NCBI GenBank assembly: GCA_021234155.1
Contig: JAJEKV010000008.1
Coordinates: forward strand, 9,698,445-9,762,444
Direction of reading: 5' to 3'
Length of the DNA: 64,000 nt
From: Isoetes taiwanensis
Taxonomy: Eukaryota; Streptophyta; Lycopodiopsida; Isoetales; Isoetaceae
The notes under the pieces were generated by a model. That model made no database searches and was not told the origin of the DNA. It was given only the letters and a program-made list of their open reading frames with translations. This document shows, piece by piece, positions 28,621 through 38,962 of this stretch (the first letter of the stretch is position 1; each line of letters starts with the position of its first letter). The position numbers and the translations under genes are program-made.

Positions 28621-30290
28621 TTATTCACTATTTGCATTCGCCACTTCAGGTCCGGTGGTAGTGGTGGTCCCAGGGGGAGCGGCAGATGTGGATGCCTGTG
28701 CCGCTGGGGCCCCCTCAGAGGGGACTCGAGGGGCCGGAGTGCCTGCATCCCTGTTTGGCTGCCTGAATTCCCGCATCCTTCCCCGGACCAGCCTCGCTGC
28801 CCCTCCATGTCTGCGGCAGTCCCTGACTTTGGTCAGCTCACGCCTTCGGGTCTCTTGCTGTGTTGGAGTCAAGTCCCGGTCAACGTACAGAGCCGTGCCC
28901 TTCAACTTCCGGCCCTGACGCAGGATGGCCACCCGCTCTGGCACACTCTCAACTGTGAAGATGACCACCCGGGGGCGATCAGGGCACTGAATTCCACGAC
29001 GACTCGCCTTTCTAATGGTCACAGGTGCTGGGAACATCATCCGGTCCAAGATGCAGGTGCGGAGTCGGAAGTGAGATGTTCTCCCGACTCCTCCGGCCGC
29101 CTCCTCGACTACCACATTGCGGCTCTGGCGCCTCTGTTCTCGAGTTCGGCGGGGGCACTGTGTGTTGATTGAGGTGGGTGAGGCATAGGGCGCGGGCCGG
29201 CGCCCGGGTGGTGGCGGCCCTGGCTGATCTCGGGATGTGTCCAGCAGGCGGGTGTTGCGGGGTGACGCCTGTAGGTTGGTGGGTTCGCGGGGTTGGTGTG
29301 TTCTTTGTTGTGGTTTCTGTTCTCCGGAGTCTGGAGCTCAGCTCTTGCAGGACGTTGTCATGTCTTGCCATCTCCCGCGTGCAATGGCAGAGTTGCTCAT
29401 GTGCCTCGGCCTGGAGGCCCTTGCCTTGCTGGCAACCAGCAAGCCCACTGTAGCTCCCGTCTCGTGCTAAATCCTTACTCCAAGGCTTCAGTTACGCCCG
29501 GCTAGCTTCCAGCGGCACGGACTCCTTGTCTCCGCGGTGGTGGCCTCGCAACCTCGGCGGAGGGCGGCTTTGTGCTCCTCGTGCCGTGGCCTTAGCCTCC
29601 TCAACCTCGGCCTGGATCCGAGACAGGGTTACGAGTGTCTCCTGCTCTACCCGGTTCCTGTCCTGCGTCCCAGCTTCCATAGCTGCCAACACGGTGTCTA
29701 CACGCCCCCTCATAGCTGCAAGCTCCTGCTGGTAATGGCTGTCTGTCAAGTTGCAGCAAGTGGATGCTATCATCGCGCCCGCCATGCGCGATCCTCCAGT
29801 GCGTGATTAAATGCGTTTTCGGCACCAACATTTGCTGCTTATCCAGAGATGTTATGTTCTCCACCTCTATCGGGGGCACGCAAGGCATGCACCGCTGGCC
29901 TCAACCCTGCGGATGCGGCTCCAAGGTTCGACCGGGCGGATTGCCTGTGGGCCCCCTTTGTCGTGGTCGACCGGGCCTTGGCTCCCGGCCTCCCTCTTCT
30001 TGGAAGACGCCCTCCCTGCCCGGTGAGGCCTCTTCCTTGGTGGCCCCGCTTCATGGTCTTCCCGCAGGGCTTTGCCTGCGTGGGGTCAACCGGTGGTTGG
30101 TGTGTTTGGGCCTTCCTGTGATGGGTTGGTGTGGTCCGAAGCAGCTCACCAACCAAGTGTGGGTCCACACACGGACCGTGTCTCGTGGCCATGAATTGGG
30201 GTATGACTTGGACCACGACAGGTCAAACAGGGTTTTAGGTAGGCTATGGCAGGGGCTTATCAGGTCCGGGTGGCTAGGCGTCGCGGGGCG
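28621..30290 (-). pseudogene. LINE ORF1 protein (L1-type), broken, inverted
   Basis: Read on the minus strand from about 30290 down, the pieces are a Pro/Arg-rich N-terminal part (30216-29839), a helical segment likely to form a coiled coil (29785-29492, with QQELAAMRGRVDTVL and Glu-rich repeats) and a C-terminal domain at 29115-28621. That domain includes VVIFTVESVPERVAILRQGR, then KLKGTALYVDRDLT and further Arg-rich helices. This resembles the nucleic-acid-binding end of L1-type ORF1p, where a V-x-F strand is followed by 'R-K-L-K-G-T-x-I-x-V-x-x-D-L-T'. Frame changes between the pieces show decay. ORF1p binds the LINE RNA. It lies opposite in strand to the endonuclease/RT part downstream. 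Confidence 0.55.
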
Positions 30291-30469
30291 GTGGCCGTGG
30301 CCCTAGGCAAGGCCAAGAGGCGCTTGGTTGGGCTATGGCAATGTCGTAGATGTTGGAGCCTAGCTCAACATTAATTTGTATGCTCTGACTGCCCAAATTA
30401 GGGTTGGGAGCAAAGGGGCTGAAAGGGGGCAAAAAAAGGAAAGTGGCTAATAGACTCCTGGATATCTGG

Positions 30470-31425
30470 TGTGTACCGGCTGCCACAAAAACCCTAACAC
30501 ACAGCCCGGAAAAGTGCAGATTTGAGCACTAAAACAAAGACAAGCATGCAGGTATCATAAACCTTTGGAAAGCTCTCTGAACCAGCTTTCCAACAAGCCC
30601 AAGCACATGAAAATCTGACACCGGATGTGAGAGATACAGTCCGTCAAAGTGTCCACCGGGTTGCCACATAAACCCTATCACACAGCCCGGAAAAGTGCCA
30701 ATTTGAGCACAGAAACAAAGCCAAGCATGTAGGTACCATATGCCGTTGGAAAGATCTCTGAACCAGCTTTCCAACAAGCCCAAGCACATGAAAATCTGAC
30801 ACCGGATGTGAGAGATATGACCGATCAAAATTCTGCCGCAAGACGAGACCAATCGAATACTTACTAAAACATACGCCAATCCCTATATTGGTGTCGGACT
30901 TTCATCAACAACACCATCAGGAATTAGGGTATGAATTAGTAAAACATTCTCGTAACCTTCAATAAGAGTACAACGCACACCTTTCAACACCGCGTGGCCA
31001 AGGCCAACAACGGCATCAGGCGAGGGCTATACTTCTCAAAGAAGGAAGAAGAAGGGCTGCCACAAAAACCCTAGCACACAGCCCGGAAAAGGGCAGATTT
31101 GAGCACTGAAACAAAGACAAGCATGCAAGTAATCATACACCGTTGGAAAGCTCTCTAAACCAGCTTTCCAACAAGCCCAAGCACATGAAAATCTGACACC
31201 GGATGTGAGAGATACAGTCCGTGGAAGTGTCTACTGGTTGCCACGTAAAACCCCAAAGACACAGCCCGGAAAAGTGCCAATTTGAGCATAGAAACAAAGC
31301 CAAGCATGCAGGTACCATACACCGTTGGAAAGATCTCTGAACCAGCTTTCCAACAAGCCCAAGCACATGAAATCTGACACCAGATGTGAGAGATATGACC
31401 GATCAAAATTCTGCCGCCTTAAGGA
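30470..31425. repeat. LINE-associated tandem repeats (A-B-A-B)
   Basis: Four related units of about 175-185 bp start at about 30479, 30659, 31056 and 31238. Each contains ACACAGCCCGGAAAAG, GAACCAGCTTTCCAACAAGC and CACATGAAAATCTGACACCG (the last slightly changed in one unit). Units 1 and 3 share one ending (GATACAGTCCGT), while units 2 and 4 share another (GATATGACCGATCAAAATTC), so the pair A-B was duplicated. A 200 bp foreign module separates the pairs. The array lies just upstream of the LINE endonuclease, as a 5' UTR array would. Confidence 0.65.
30846..31045 (-). repeat. 200 bp module, copy 1 (inverted relative to 41146-41345)
   Basis: Its reverse complement matches 41146-41345 with scattered differences, including AGTATAGCCCTC, TTGTTGGCCTT, CCACGCGGT and TTGGCGTATGTTTTAG. 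One copy lies in the LINE 5' array and the other in the Helitron. It contains no intact frame. Confidence 0.6.
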
Positions 31426-31841
31426 AGGTCATATCTCTGGATAACAACACGCCAAACAAGCTGGAAATATATAGGGATCGTGCCTCAGCGTGGTATCCTG
31501 GAATTGCCGTGGCTTTCCATGGCAGAAGGGGGACATTCTCAATTCCGTCGCCACGGACATGGACCTTATCTTCCTCATGGAAACATGGGAACATGCTGGT
31601 CACAGGCTACCTGATTTGCCAGGATACCAGCGCTACTCCGTCTTCAATGAGTGCACCGGGAAACGAGGACACGGAGGAATTGCGTGTTACTACCAGACAG
31701 CCTTGGCCCAATCGGTCTCCCTGTGCAAGGCAGACAGGCACAACAGATACATGTGGGTACGAGTGCAGAACAGCGATGGCAGCCCTCTCTTTGTGGCGGC
31801 TTGCTACTTCCCACATGCTGAGAGCAACTTTTACCACACGG

Positions 31842-32159
31842 GTAAAAGCATACTACGGTGTACCACTTTTGGAACCCTCAAAAGTACCTACACTAGGTAC
31901 TTTTAAAACTGGTACTTTTTGTTTTCTCTTTCCATTAAAATCAATCGAAAATTCTTGAATTGAAGGTCAATAACATGTCAATATATAGTATTAGATGATA
32001 ACAATACTATTAGAGACTAATATAAATGAATTAACTCGCCAACTTATTATTTATTGCAGCATTTATGCAAGTTCCCAGTACCCAGTGCTGGGTACTTTTC
32101 TGGGTAGTTTCGCACTCCCTAAAAAGTACTTTAGATGGTACACCCTAGCATGCTTTCAC
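31842..32159. mobile_element. 318 bp MITE in the LINE endonuclease
   Basis: Terminal inverted repeats of 23 bp agree at 20 positions (GTAAAAGCATACTACGGTGT on the left, GTGAAAGCATGCTAGGGTGT read inward from the right). Further inward, AAAGTAC motifs are also inverted. Flanks are CCACACGG (31834-31841) and CCACACGC (32160-32167), a target duplication of about 8 bp. Removing the element and one flank puts the LINE frames on the two sides in register. Eight-base duplications suggest the hAT superfamily, but these ends are not typical of it. It is non-coding. Confidence 0.8.
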
Positions 32160-34075
32160 CCACACGCACTTGGATGTGGACAGGCAGGAGCCCTATGTCG
32201 ATCTATATGATGACATACAACAGTACAGACAATTGGGCAAGGTCATGTTGCTTGGAGATTTCAATGCGCGCACAGGGGCAGAGCAGATCCCAAAATTCGC
32301 ACCTCTAGCTGAGGATGTGTTGCAAATGGACCCTGCAGAGATGGTTTGGCCAAGGGCGTCGATGATGACGGCCGGTGACACGCATGGCCGGCAACCGCCG
32401 TTGTCGGGCGATATCTTTGACCTGGTCATTTGCAATGGGTCGGCACGCTGGCGATCCTCCACCGCTTCACTTGTAGACAGAGAACCAGGGGGGTGGCACC
32501 GGTGTGGTGGATTACGTGCTAGCAGACGAGCAATGCCTACACTTGATCACTGCCCGATTAATCGGGACAGGTGGCCGGGCGAAAGTAGACTCCCACCATC
32601 ACCCCTCTTCTTGCAGATAGATTGGCGGTGCCAACCGAGCACCCATTGCCCCAACACCCCATGTACCACGGTTGCGTCCGGACTATGATCATGCGGCGGT
32701 CTATGCGAGGATGCTTGAGCATGAGTCGCCGGAGTGCCGCAGCTCCCCACACACTTCAACAGCAGACGGCCCGGTTGAACCAAATCCTTCCGAGGGTAGG
32801 GGACAGATGCTTCGAGAGGCCGCCTCGACGATCCACGGGGGCTGCAAACCACCTTCCCCGCAATCACCGGTTCGATGATCTAATGTCGGAGTCAAACGAT
32901 GGCTCCGCCAAGTCTTTGACCCCACCATTCGCTCAAGCAGTCCGTCCAATAATACCGCTCCTTCCTCAAGACCAAGAAAGCTGTACCTTTAAGAAAGCAC
33001 CAAAGAATGTGATGTTTGGTCTACTAGACCGCCACCCTAGGACCTTTCGAGAAAGGACTTGAGTAAGCCCCCACCCACACCGGAAATATTACCCCTAACA
33101 ATGGGTGAGATACTTGCAAAGCAACTGTGATGACCCAATGGGAAGCCGCACCGCATACTCCTCCATGCATGTGCCTAGCAATCGGGTCATTCATCAAGGG
33201 ATGTCATAATGGGCCTGCAACGCCTCGCTAATCCGGAAGGCGCAGATTTGGATGGTATGCGCAGAGCTTCTCAAGTGGGTCGGGCCCCCAATGGTGCCGG
33301 GTTCTCACAAAGACTCTTCAACGTGGCATTGCAAGAAGGCTTCCCCCCGACCGGACTACCAAAGTAGAGTTGTGCCCATATACAAAGCGGGGGACCCCCA
33401 CGCCCGACCAACTATCGCACCATTATGGTCGGGCTCTCGCCTTTGCCAAGTTGCTTGCCGATTCTTGAGCAAATGACGACACTTTGGGCGAGGATGGAGA
33501 AGTGCGGGCTCTCACGCCAGTAGGGTTCCGCCCCATTCTACTATTGACCATATCTTCACTCTCTGCGAACACTCATAGAGGATAGCCTAATCAACGCCAG
33601 AATCCGCATCGCTGTTTTGTGGATTTCGCAAAGGCTTTTGACACAAAGGCTGCCTGATAAGTTGTGGGACGATTGAGACAGCTAGGGACCCCGCCGACTT
33701 CTGCGTAATGCTATATACGCACTATCATACGAGGCTTGCTCCGGCCGCCTCACACCGCTCGGGGAGCCCGCTGTTAGTAGCATTGGGGTGCGCCAGTGCC
33801 CCTCTATCCCCGACGCTCTTGCTTGTACATTGACCAGCCTAGAAGAATGGCTAGCCGAAAGCACCGGGAGGCGCCAGCTTGATGCACCACATAATCCGGC
33901 AACTCATATATGCTGATGATGTTGACCTGCTCGCATATACCCCAGAGGACATGCAACGCCACCTGGATGCTTTGGACACTTTCTGCCAATTCCTTGACAT
34001 GAGAGTTAACTTGGCCAAGACAAGGGTGCTGCTGGTCCCATCATCCCGGCACCCACGCCTTCCCTCATTCACTTA

Positions 34076-34078
34076 CCA
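34076..34078. other. Left target-site duplication of CACTA-1 (CCA)
   Basis: CCA precedes the CACTA terminus and is repeated at 48028-48030 after the other end. Three-base duplications are the rule for CACTA elements. Confidence 0.85.
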
Positions 34079-34099
34079 CACTACAAGAGGATAGGCTTT

Positions 34100-34610
34100 T
34101 TGTGTCAAGCCCTGCGTCACTACCTTTTAAGGTTCGTCAGATTTGTGTCAGAAGCTTGAAAGTGACACAAATTAATTTGATTTCGTCAACACTTGTGTCA
34201 GTATAGCTGTGTCAATAACAACGTCATTTTTGTCACATATTTGTGTCAAAATTTTATTAATTTTTCGTTAGCATTTGTAATGATGATTACATCATGTATT
34301 GTGAAAGGATTGTGACATAATTTAAGTCAAGAATAACAATAAGTTTATGTCCACATAACATCGCTAGTTCTAGAGTTTTAATTCAATTTTGTAATGCTTT
34401 TGTGTCACATTTTATGATAGCTTCTTGTCATCTTTTGTAAAACGTTTGTGTCATTTTACAGTGTCAGACACATCGGCAATTTTATATCAATTTTCTATTA
34501 TATATTACGTATCATGATTGCATCAAAGAAGTGTCAATATAGTGACATTGTGAATTAGAAATGCATAGACATCTTGACGCAAAAGGGGCTAAGTCTGACA
34601 CAAATGTGCC
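34100..34610. repeat. CACTA-1 left subterminal repeats
   Basis: About a dozen copies of GTGTCA or its complement, in both orientations, are spaced irregularly over 500 bp. They match those at the other end (47560-48020) and are the expected binding sites for the accessory TnpA-like protein. Confidence 0.7.
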
Positions 34611-34897
34611 ACTAGCTAGTATGAGGAAAACAACATTGCAAATAAACATTTTATAGTATTCAATTAGATTGGCACACCATACTATGCATACCCTATTAGA
34701 CCTTGACTTCAACCTCAATGCACACCATACTATGCACACCTTATTACAAACTATTAGTGCATTCTACGAATGATCTTGCAGAAGCTTTGGAAAATGAAAA
34801 GCATCTCGTCTTAAAAGGGCAGTTCAAGAAGATAAGTAGGGACACCTTCCGACTTGGGAGCATTGCTGGCCTATCATTTACAAGTTCCCAAATTATA

Positions 34898-34966
34898 CAC
34901 ATATGCATATATGTTCTTAGGTGTTTATTTAGTTGTATAACACCTAAGAATATATATGCATATGTG
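34898..34966. repeat. Near-perfect 28 bp inverted repeat (hairpin)
   Basis: The arms 34898-34925 and 34939-34966 pair at 27 of 28 positions around a 13-base loop; the arm begins CACATATGCATATATG. It lies just downstream of the recognisable TNP2 coding segment. It could fold as an RNA stem or be a tiny foldback element. Confidence 0.7.
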
Positions 34967-34987
34967 AAATACATAATATCATCAGAT

Positions 34988-36120
34988 CTATACATAATAT
35001 AAGAAAAAGAAGCATAGTGAGAAAGATTTAAGGAAAGGACAATACAATACTTGTAGATCTAAGAAGCTCGTAGGAAACTCTTTCTCAATATCACATAATA
35101 GTAAAATGGCCTCCTCCTCTATCTTTGGAATGTCAGAGATATCAATTTCCTTCAAAGACACCCATCTCACAAATTTGCCTAAACGATATATAATATTCCT
35201 TATAGCTGGTGTCAGATAGCTTCCAATGGCACAAGGAAGCACATGCTACATCCACAACAAACAATGGTTTAATACATGAAAATATTTTCAATAGTCATGC
35301 AACAAAACTCATGATAAAATACCTGCAGAAACTTATGCCAGTCATGTGTCTTGAGACCATCGTTTTGGTGGGGGTATCACCTCACGCCCACATGCATGGT
35401 GCCCTTCAGGTAAATATTTTTTGTGGCCAATGTATTCTTGAGATGTTTGGATCTGTATGATGTTAGGCTAGTTCCACATGAAGGACATCCATATGCTCCA
35501 CTTGTCTGTAGACCTGTTACATCACAAAGTAAGAACTTGATTTTAGCATCATGGTTTACGAGCAACTAGAATCTTTAAATTATATAATTTTGTCATAATA
35601 TACTTACCTGATCCCACAGAGAAGCCTGGATAGTCATGAATTGTGAAACATAGCATCCCGTGCAGTGTGAAATCATGTGGCTCTCTTACAATGTCATACG
35701 TATAAATCCCCTTCCACAATATTTCCAATTCCTCTATCAAAGGTTCCATGTAAACATCCATGTTTTTTACTTGGTATTTTCCTGCAAGAAACATTTTTCC
35801 ACTTCATTACATATTCATACAAAATATGACCATAACATAATACTTGGACCAATCAACGTCAACATGATATGACCAGGCTTGATAGCCATCCATGGTGGAA
35901 TATTGTAGTTTACAACAACTATCGGCCATACGCTATGTGATGATGACATAGATCCCCAGGGGCATATTCCATCAAGCCCTAGCCCAAGCCTAATGTTGCG
36001 AGGCTCCGTTTTAAATTGTGGCCACTTTTCTTTGACATTCTTCCAAGACTCTCCATCGGCTGGCAACCTCATTTTTCCATCTATGCTCCGATTTTTGGCA
36101 TGGTAATCCATGAATGAGGC
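34988..36120 (-). pseudogene. TNP2-type CACTA transposase (copy 1), partial
   Basis: Minus-strand exons, from the N-terminal side: 36120-35844 (MDYHAKNRS, a D-G-K-M-R-L-P-A-D-G-E segment, RNIRLGLGLDG, NIPPWMAIKPG), a 62 bp intron (35843-35782), then 35781 down to about 35610 (GKYQVKNMDVYMEPLIEELE, CFTIHDYPGF), then about 35518-35380 (GAYGCPSCG, SYRSKHLK), THDWHKFLQ at about 35340, and a C-terminal domain at 35242-35050 (LPCAIGSYLTPAIRNIIYRL). The order and motifs match the TNP2 family (transposase_21, then the DUF4218-type domain). The N-terminal third is absent: the homology stops at a (GAA)n tract. TNP2 cuts the CACTA ends. No clear stop lies in the kept exons, but the gene is incomplete. 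Confidence 0.82.
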
Positions 36121-38831
36121 AATAGAAGAAGAAGAAGAAGAAATGCTTTTTCTAAGAACTTAATTTCAGATGGATTGCTTGCTCTTATTTGAGAAGAAGA
36201 AGAAGAAGAAAATTCTGGAAAACTGGTATTCTAATGGGGGCATGTAGTGGAAAGGCTTGCTCTTAACCGACCTCTTAAAAGCCTGATCTTGAACGAGCTC
36301 TAAGTGTCTTAAAAACTATCTAGCAAAGGCTTTGTGATTCTCAAAGGTGTTGGGCACAAAAAATTGGCTACATATGGGTAAAAATTCTACATTAAGTTGT
36401 AAGGTTTGGCATTAAATAAACTATCACCAAAGTAGGCAAAAACCTTGTTATTGTACAAGATGCATGAGCCATAGACTTTACGTAAGACAAATCAAGTAGT
36501 GCTTTGATACATAAGACAATTCCAGGAGTGCTTTATTGAAATAGTCTTTGGTTTAGGCTCTATCTTACTAGAAAGGAATTTTATGAGATATGCATGCTTG
36601 CCACATGTATACTTAAGAGAAAATTGGGGCATGCATGCCACATCTAAGCTAAATATGTTGCATGTACTTTTTGTAAACAATTTGGAGCTTCCATTAGGCA
36701 ATTATATTTTTGTTTTGAATATTATGTGGCCATGTGCTATGATGTAAAAGCAAAAAAGATATATGAAAAAAATAAAAAATCCTTGGTATTTCTTCCATTA
36801 TGCGGTGATAATTAATTTTGTGAGCATAGGGATACGAATGAGGTAAAGATTAGGTTTAGGTTTTCCACAAAATATCTATGTGGAGCCGAAATTATGTGCC
36901 ACAGTTCAATAGCAGATTTGATCTTGAAAGCATGAGAATGGATGAATCCATTTCATCTGTCTATAGCAGAGACGACCCGAAGCTTTGAGGAAAAGGCAAC
37001 CACATACAAGATAAGAGCTGAGTTTATGGAAAATGCCAGGTTTATACATGGCTGATTTCTGTTAAAGCTTGTGGCTAAGGAAGGCAATCGCTGATCTATA
37101 AGCAGAAACTTCTGCTTGGTGGCCATGTGAATCGTGGCCTATAATGTTTTTCATGGCAACAACCAGGTCAAATGCCTGTAGAGGTTTCGGTATGCTCCTA
37201 TTTCATCTATTCCTTCGCTTTAAATATTGATTTAAGGCTGCCAGAGATGATGAAAATCGATCTGTGGTGGACTAAAAATAGGGAGCCGTTTGTGGTTTAC
37301 GGCTTTTTGCTTTTTCTTTCCATGTTCTGAAAATAACAGGGCCATCTTGGTAGCCAGATAAGAGAAGCCAAGGAGCACATAGCATTTCTATGCTTTGTAA
37401 CAAGCACTGGTAGCACTTTTCGACTCACAGATATGGGAGGAGCGACCATGATCAGGTTTTTATGGCGTCTCATGATTTTCTCATTCGAAACTTTATATTC
37501 AAAATGTTATCCATGATCTACTTTGAGAATTGATGATATTTGTGTGCACATATGGTATGGTATTTCTGGGCTAATGCCATTGAATCAGTAATGATGATCT
37601 GTTGAATATGACTATGCGGTATTATTGTTCTTGTGTTGCTGTCTGATAGAGCTGCTACATATAGTGGCCACGAATTTAGCATGCTTGGCCAAATAGAGGA
37701 TTTAGTAGATTTCTTAATTTGCAGGGTGGAGATATCTTAATGCCTAGCTCATGTTGGAGTATAAGTGTTTCAGCAAATGGATAACCATTTTGGCGTATAT
37801 TCTTAGAGCATGGATTGATATCAGAAACATATTTAGTAAAAATATACATGCATGATCAGGTATTGGCGCTGTTGTGTAGAGCTATTATGTGCCCTTTATA
37901 TGCTGGTCACTTGCAAGTTTGTTTACAGCCAGCTAACACTTGCTTTCTTTCGTTCTTACATGAATTGAGCATAAGAATTCTATAACAGCAATATCATATT
38001 GATCTTAAAATATGATTAAACATTAGGTGAAGGGCGATGAGCCATGTAGTTTTATAGCTTACCTGTCACCCCTCTCCTCGTTACCATTAATTTGCTAATG
38101 TTGGTCTGTTTGGGTGCAGGTAACCAAGACTACATCTCCTAGATGTTTTGTCATATGCTTGGATGTACATAGCAGTCTTACAGGATTGCTACTTATGGTA
38201 CAATGTTATCTGGTGAGACCTTTTTGGTGGTTATGAAGGATTAGAAATTCTGAAATTCTGAATTTTAGATTGTAAATCATATACATAGTGTTTGCTTTGT
38301 GTATTGACTAAAAATAATCTGAAATTGTTTGATAATCTGGAAGAAGATTTGATTTTAACATTAGTATCTTATTATATTTGACGTATACATTATGTCCTTT
38401 ATATTTTTACATTATGAATCTAAAGATATTTGATTTTAACACTCTTATCGGATTATATTTGACTTTCACATTATTTTCTTTATATATCTACATAAGTACT
38501 GCATTATGAATATCGTTTATGGTTACGTAAATATTTTGCTATGAATGTGGTACTGCTGAATATTTGAATACTACACTTAAGTGTGGTTGTGGCCTGGCGT
38601 AAAACCCAGGGTGGATATGTCGTGTCTGTCGTGTCTGTCATTTCGCCTTGAAGCAAATCCATATATTTAAACTCTGTTTTCATATTGTGGAAAGTAATCT
38701 TGGTGAAGATAATCCGAAGTAGAATATTGGAGAAAAGGGTATGCATGAATATAGAATGGCAAATAAATAAATGTAAACTTGTCACAAAGAGGAAAATCAA
38801 ACCTTGATAATATAGACATAGAATCATTACC
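36121..38831. other. CACTA-1 interior, no recognised gene
   Basis: Two (GAA)n tracts lie at about 36126-36145 and 36192-36208. From 36240 on I find no transposase exons. A stretch at about 36905-37050 (RFDLESMRMDESISSVYS in one frame) weakly recalls a retroelement gag but ends at a stop. The short dispersed module (copy 2) is at 38026-38150. Confidence 0.4.
38026..38150. repeat. Short dispersed module, copy 2
   Basis: It matches 26042-26165 in the same orientation over about 120 bp, from AGGTGAAGGGCGATGAGCCA to shortly after GGTCTGTTTGGGTGCAGGTA, with scattered changes. Confidence 0.5.
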
Positions 38832-38962
38832 AAAGTGACACAACAATGTGCTTAATTTTGTAAAAAATTGTCACAACGTTGACATATATGTATAGTAAAT
38901 GAATTACAAAGTGACACAACAATGTGCTTAATTTTGTAAAAAATTGTCACAACGTTGACATA
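38832..38962. repeat. 76 bp tandem repeat interrupted by the Helitron
   Basis: AAAGTGACACAACAATGTGC occurs at 38832 and 38908, a period of 76 bp. The second copy breaks at 38962, and its continuation (TATGTATAGTAAATGAATTA) stands at 47532, on the far side of the Helitron. This fixes the Helitron insertion point. Confidence 0.85.

Larger units (their letters stand above)
31484..34078 (+). pseudogene. LINE ORF2, endonuclease and reverse transcriptase, first part
   Basis: The endonuclease starts VSWNCRGF, followed by LIFLMETW (about 31565), the HGGIACYY segment, LGDFNART (about 32250), a GTGVVDYVLAD segment (about 32482) and SHHHP near 32605, where SDHxP is normal in apurinic-type endonucleases. 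Reverse transcriptase follows: VDFAKAFDT (about 33620), an IGVRQ..P segment (about 33785) and LIYADDVDLLAY at about 33905, the catalytic YADD box. Frameshifts and stops fall in 32500-33850. A MITE splits the endonuclease at 31842-32159 and a CACTA element splits the RT thumb at 34079. The enzyme nicks DNA and copies its RNA at the nick; this copy is dead. The continuation is at 48028. Confidence 0.8.

Noticed and set aside
28807-29453. Several plus-strand frames of 90-120 codons
   Set aside because: They are shadows on the strand opposite the GC-rich LINE ORF1, which has the recognisable motifs.
36905-37050. Possible copia-type gag piece (RFDLESMRMDESISSVYS)
   Set aside because: The similarity is weak, it is short and ends at a stop, and nothing else of a copia element is nearby.
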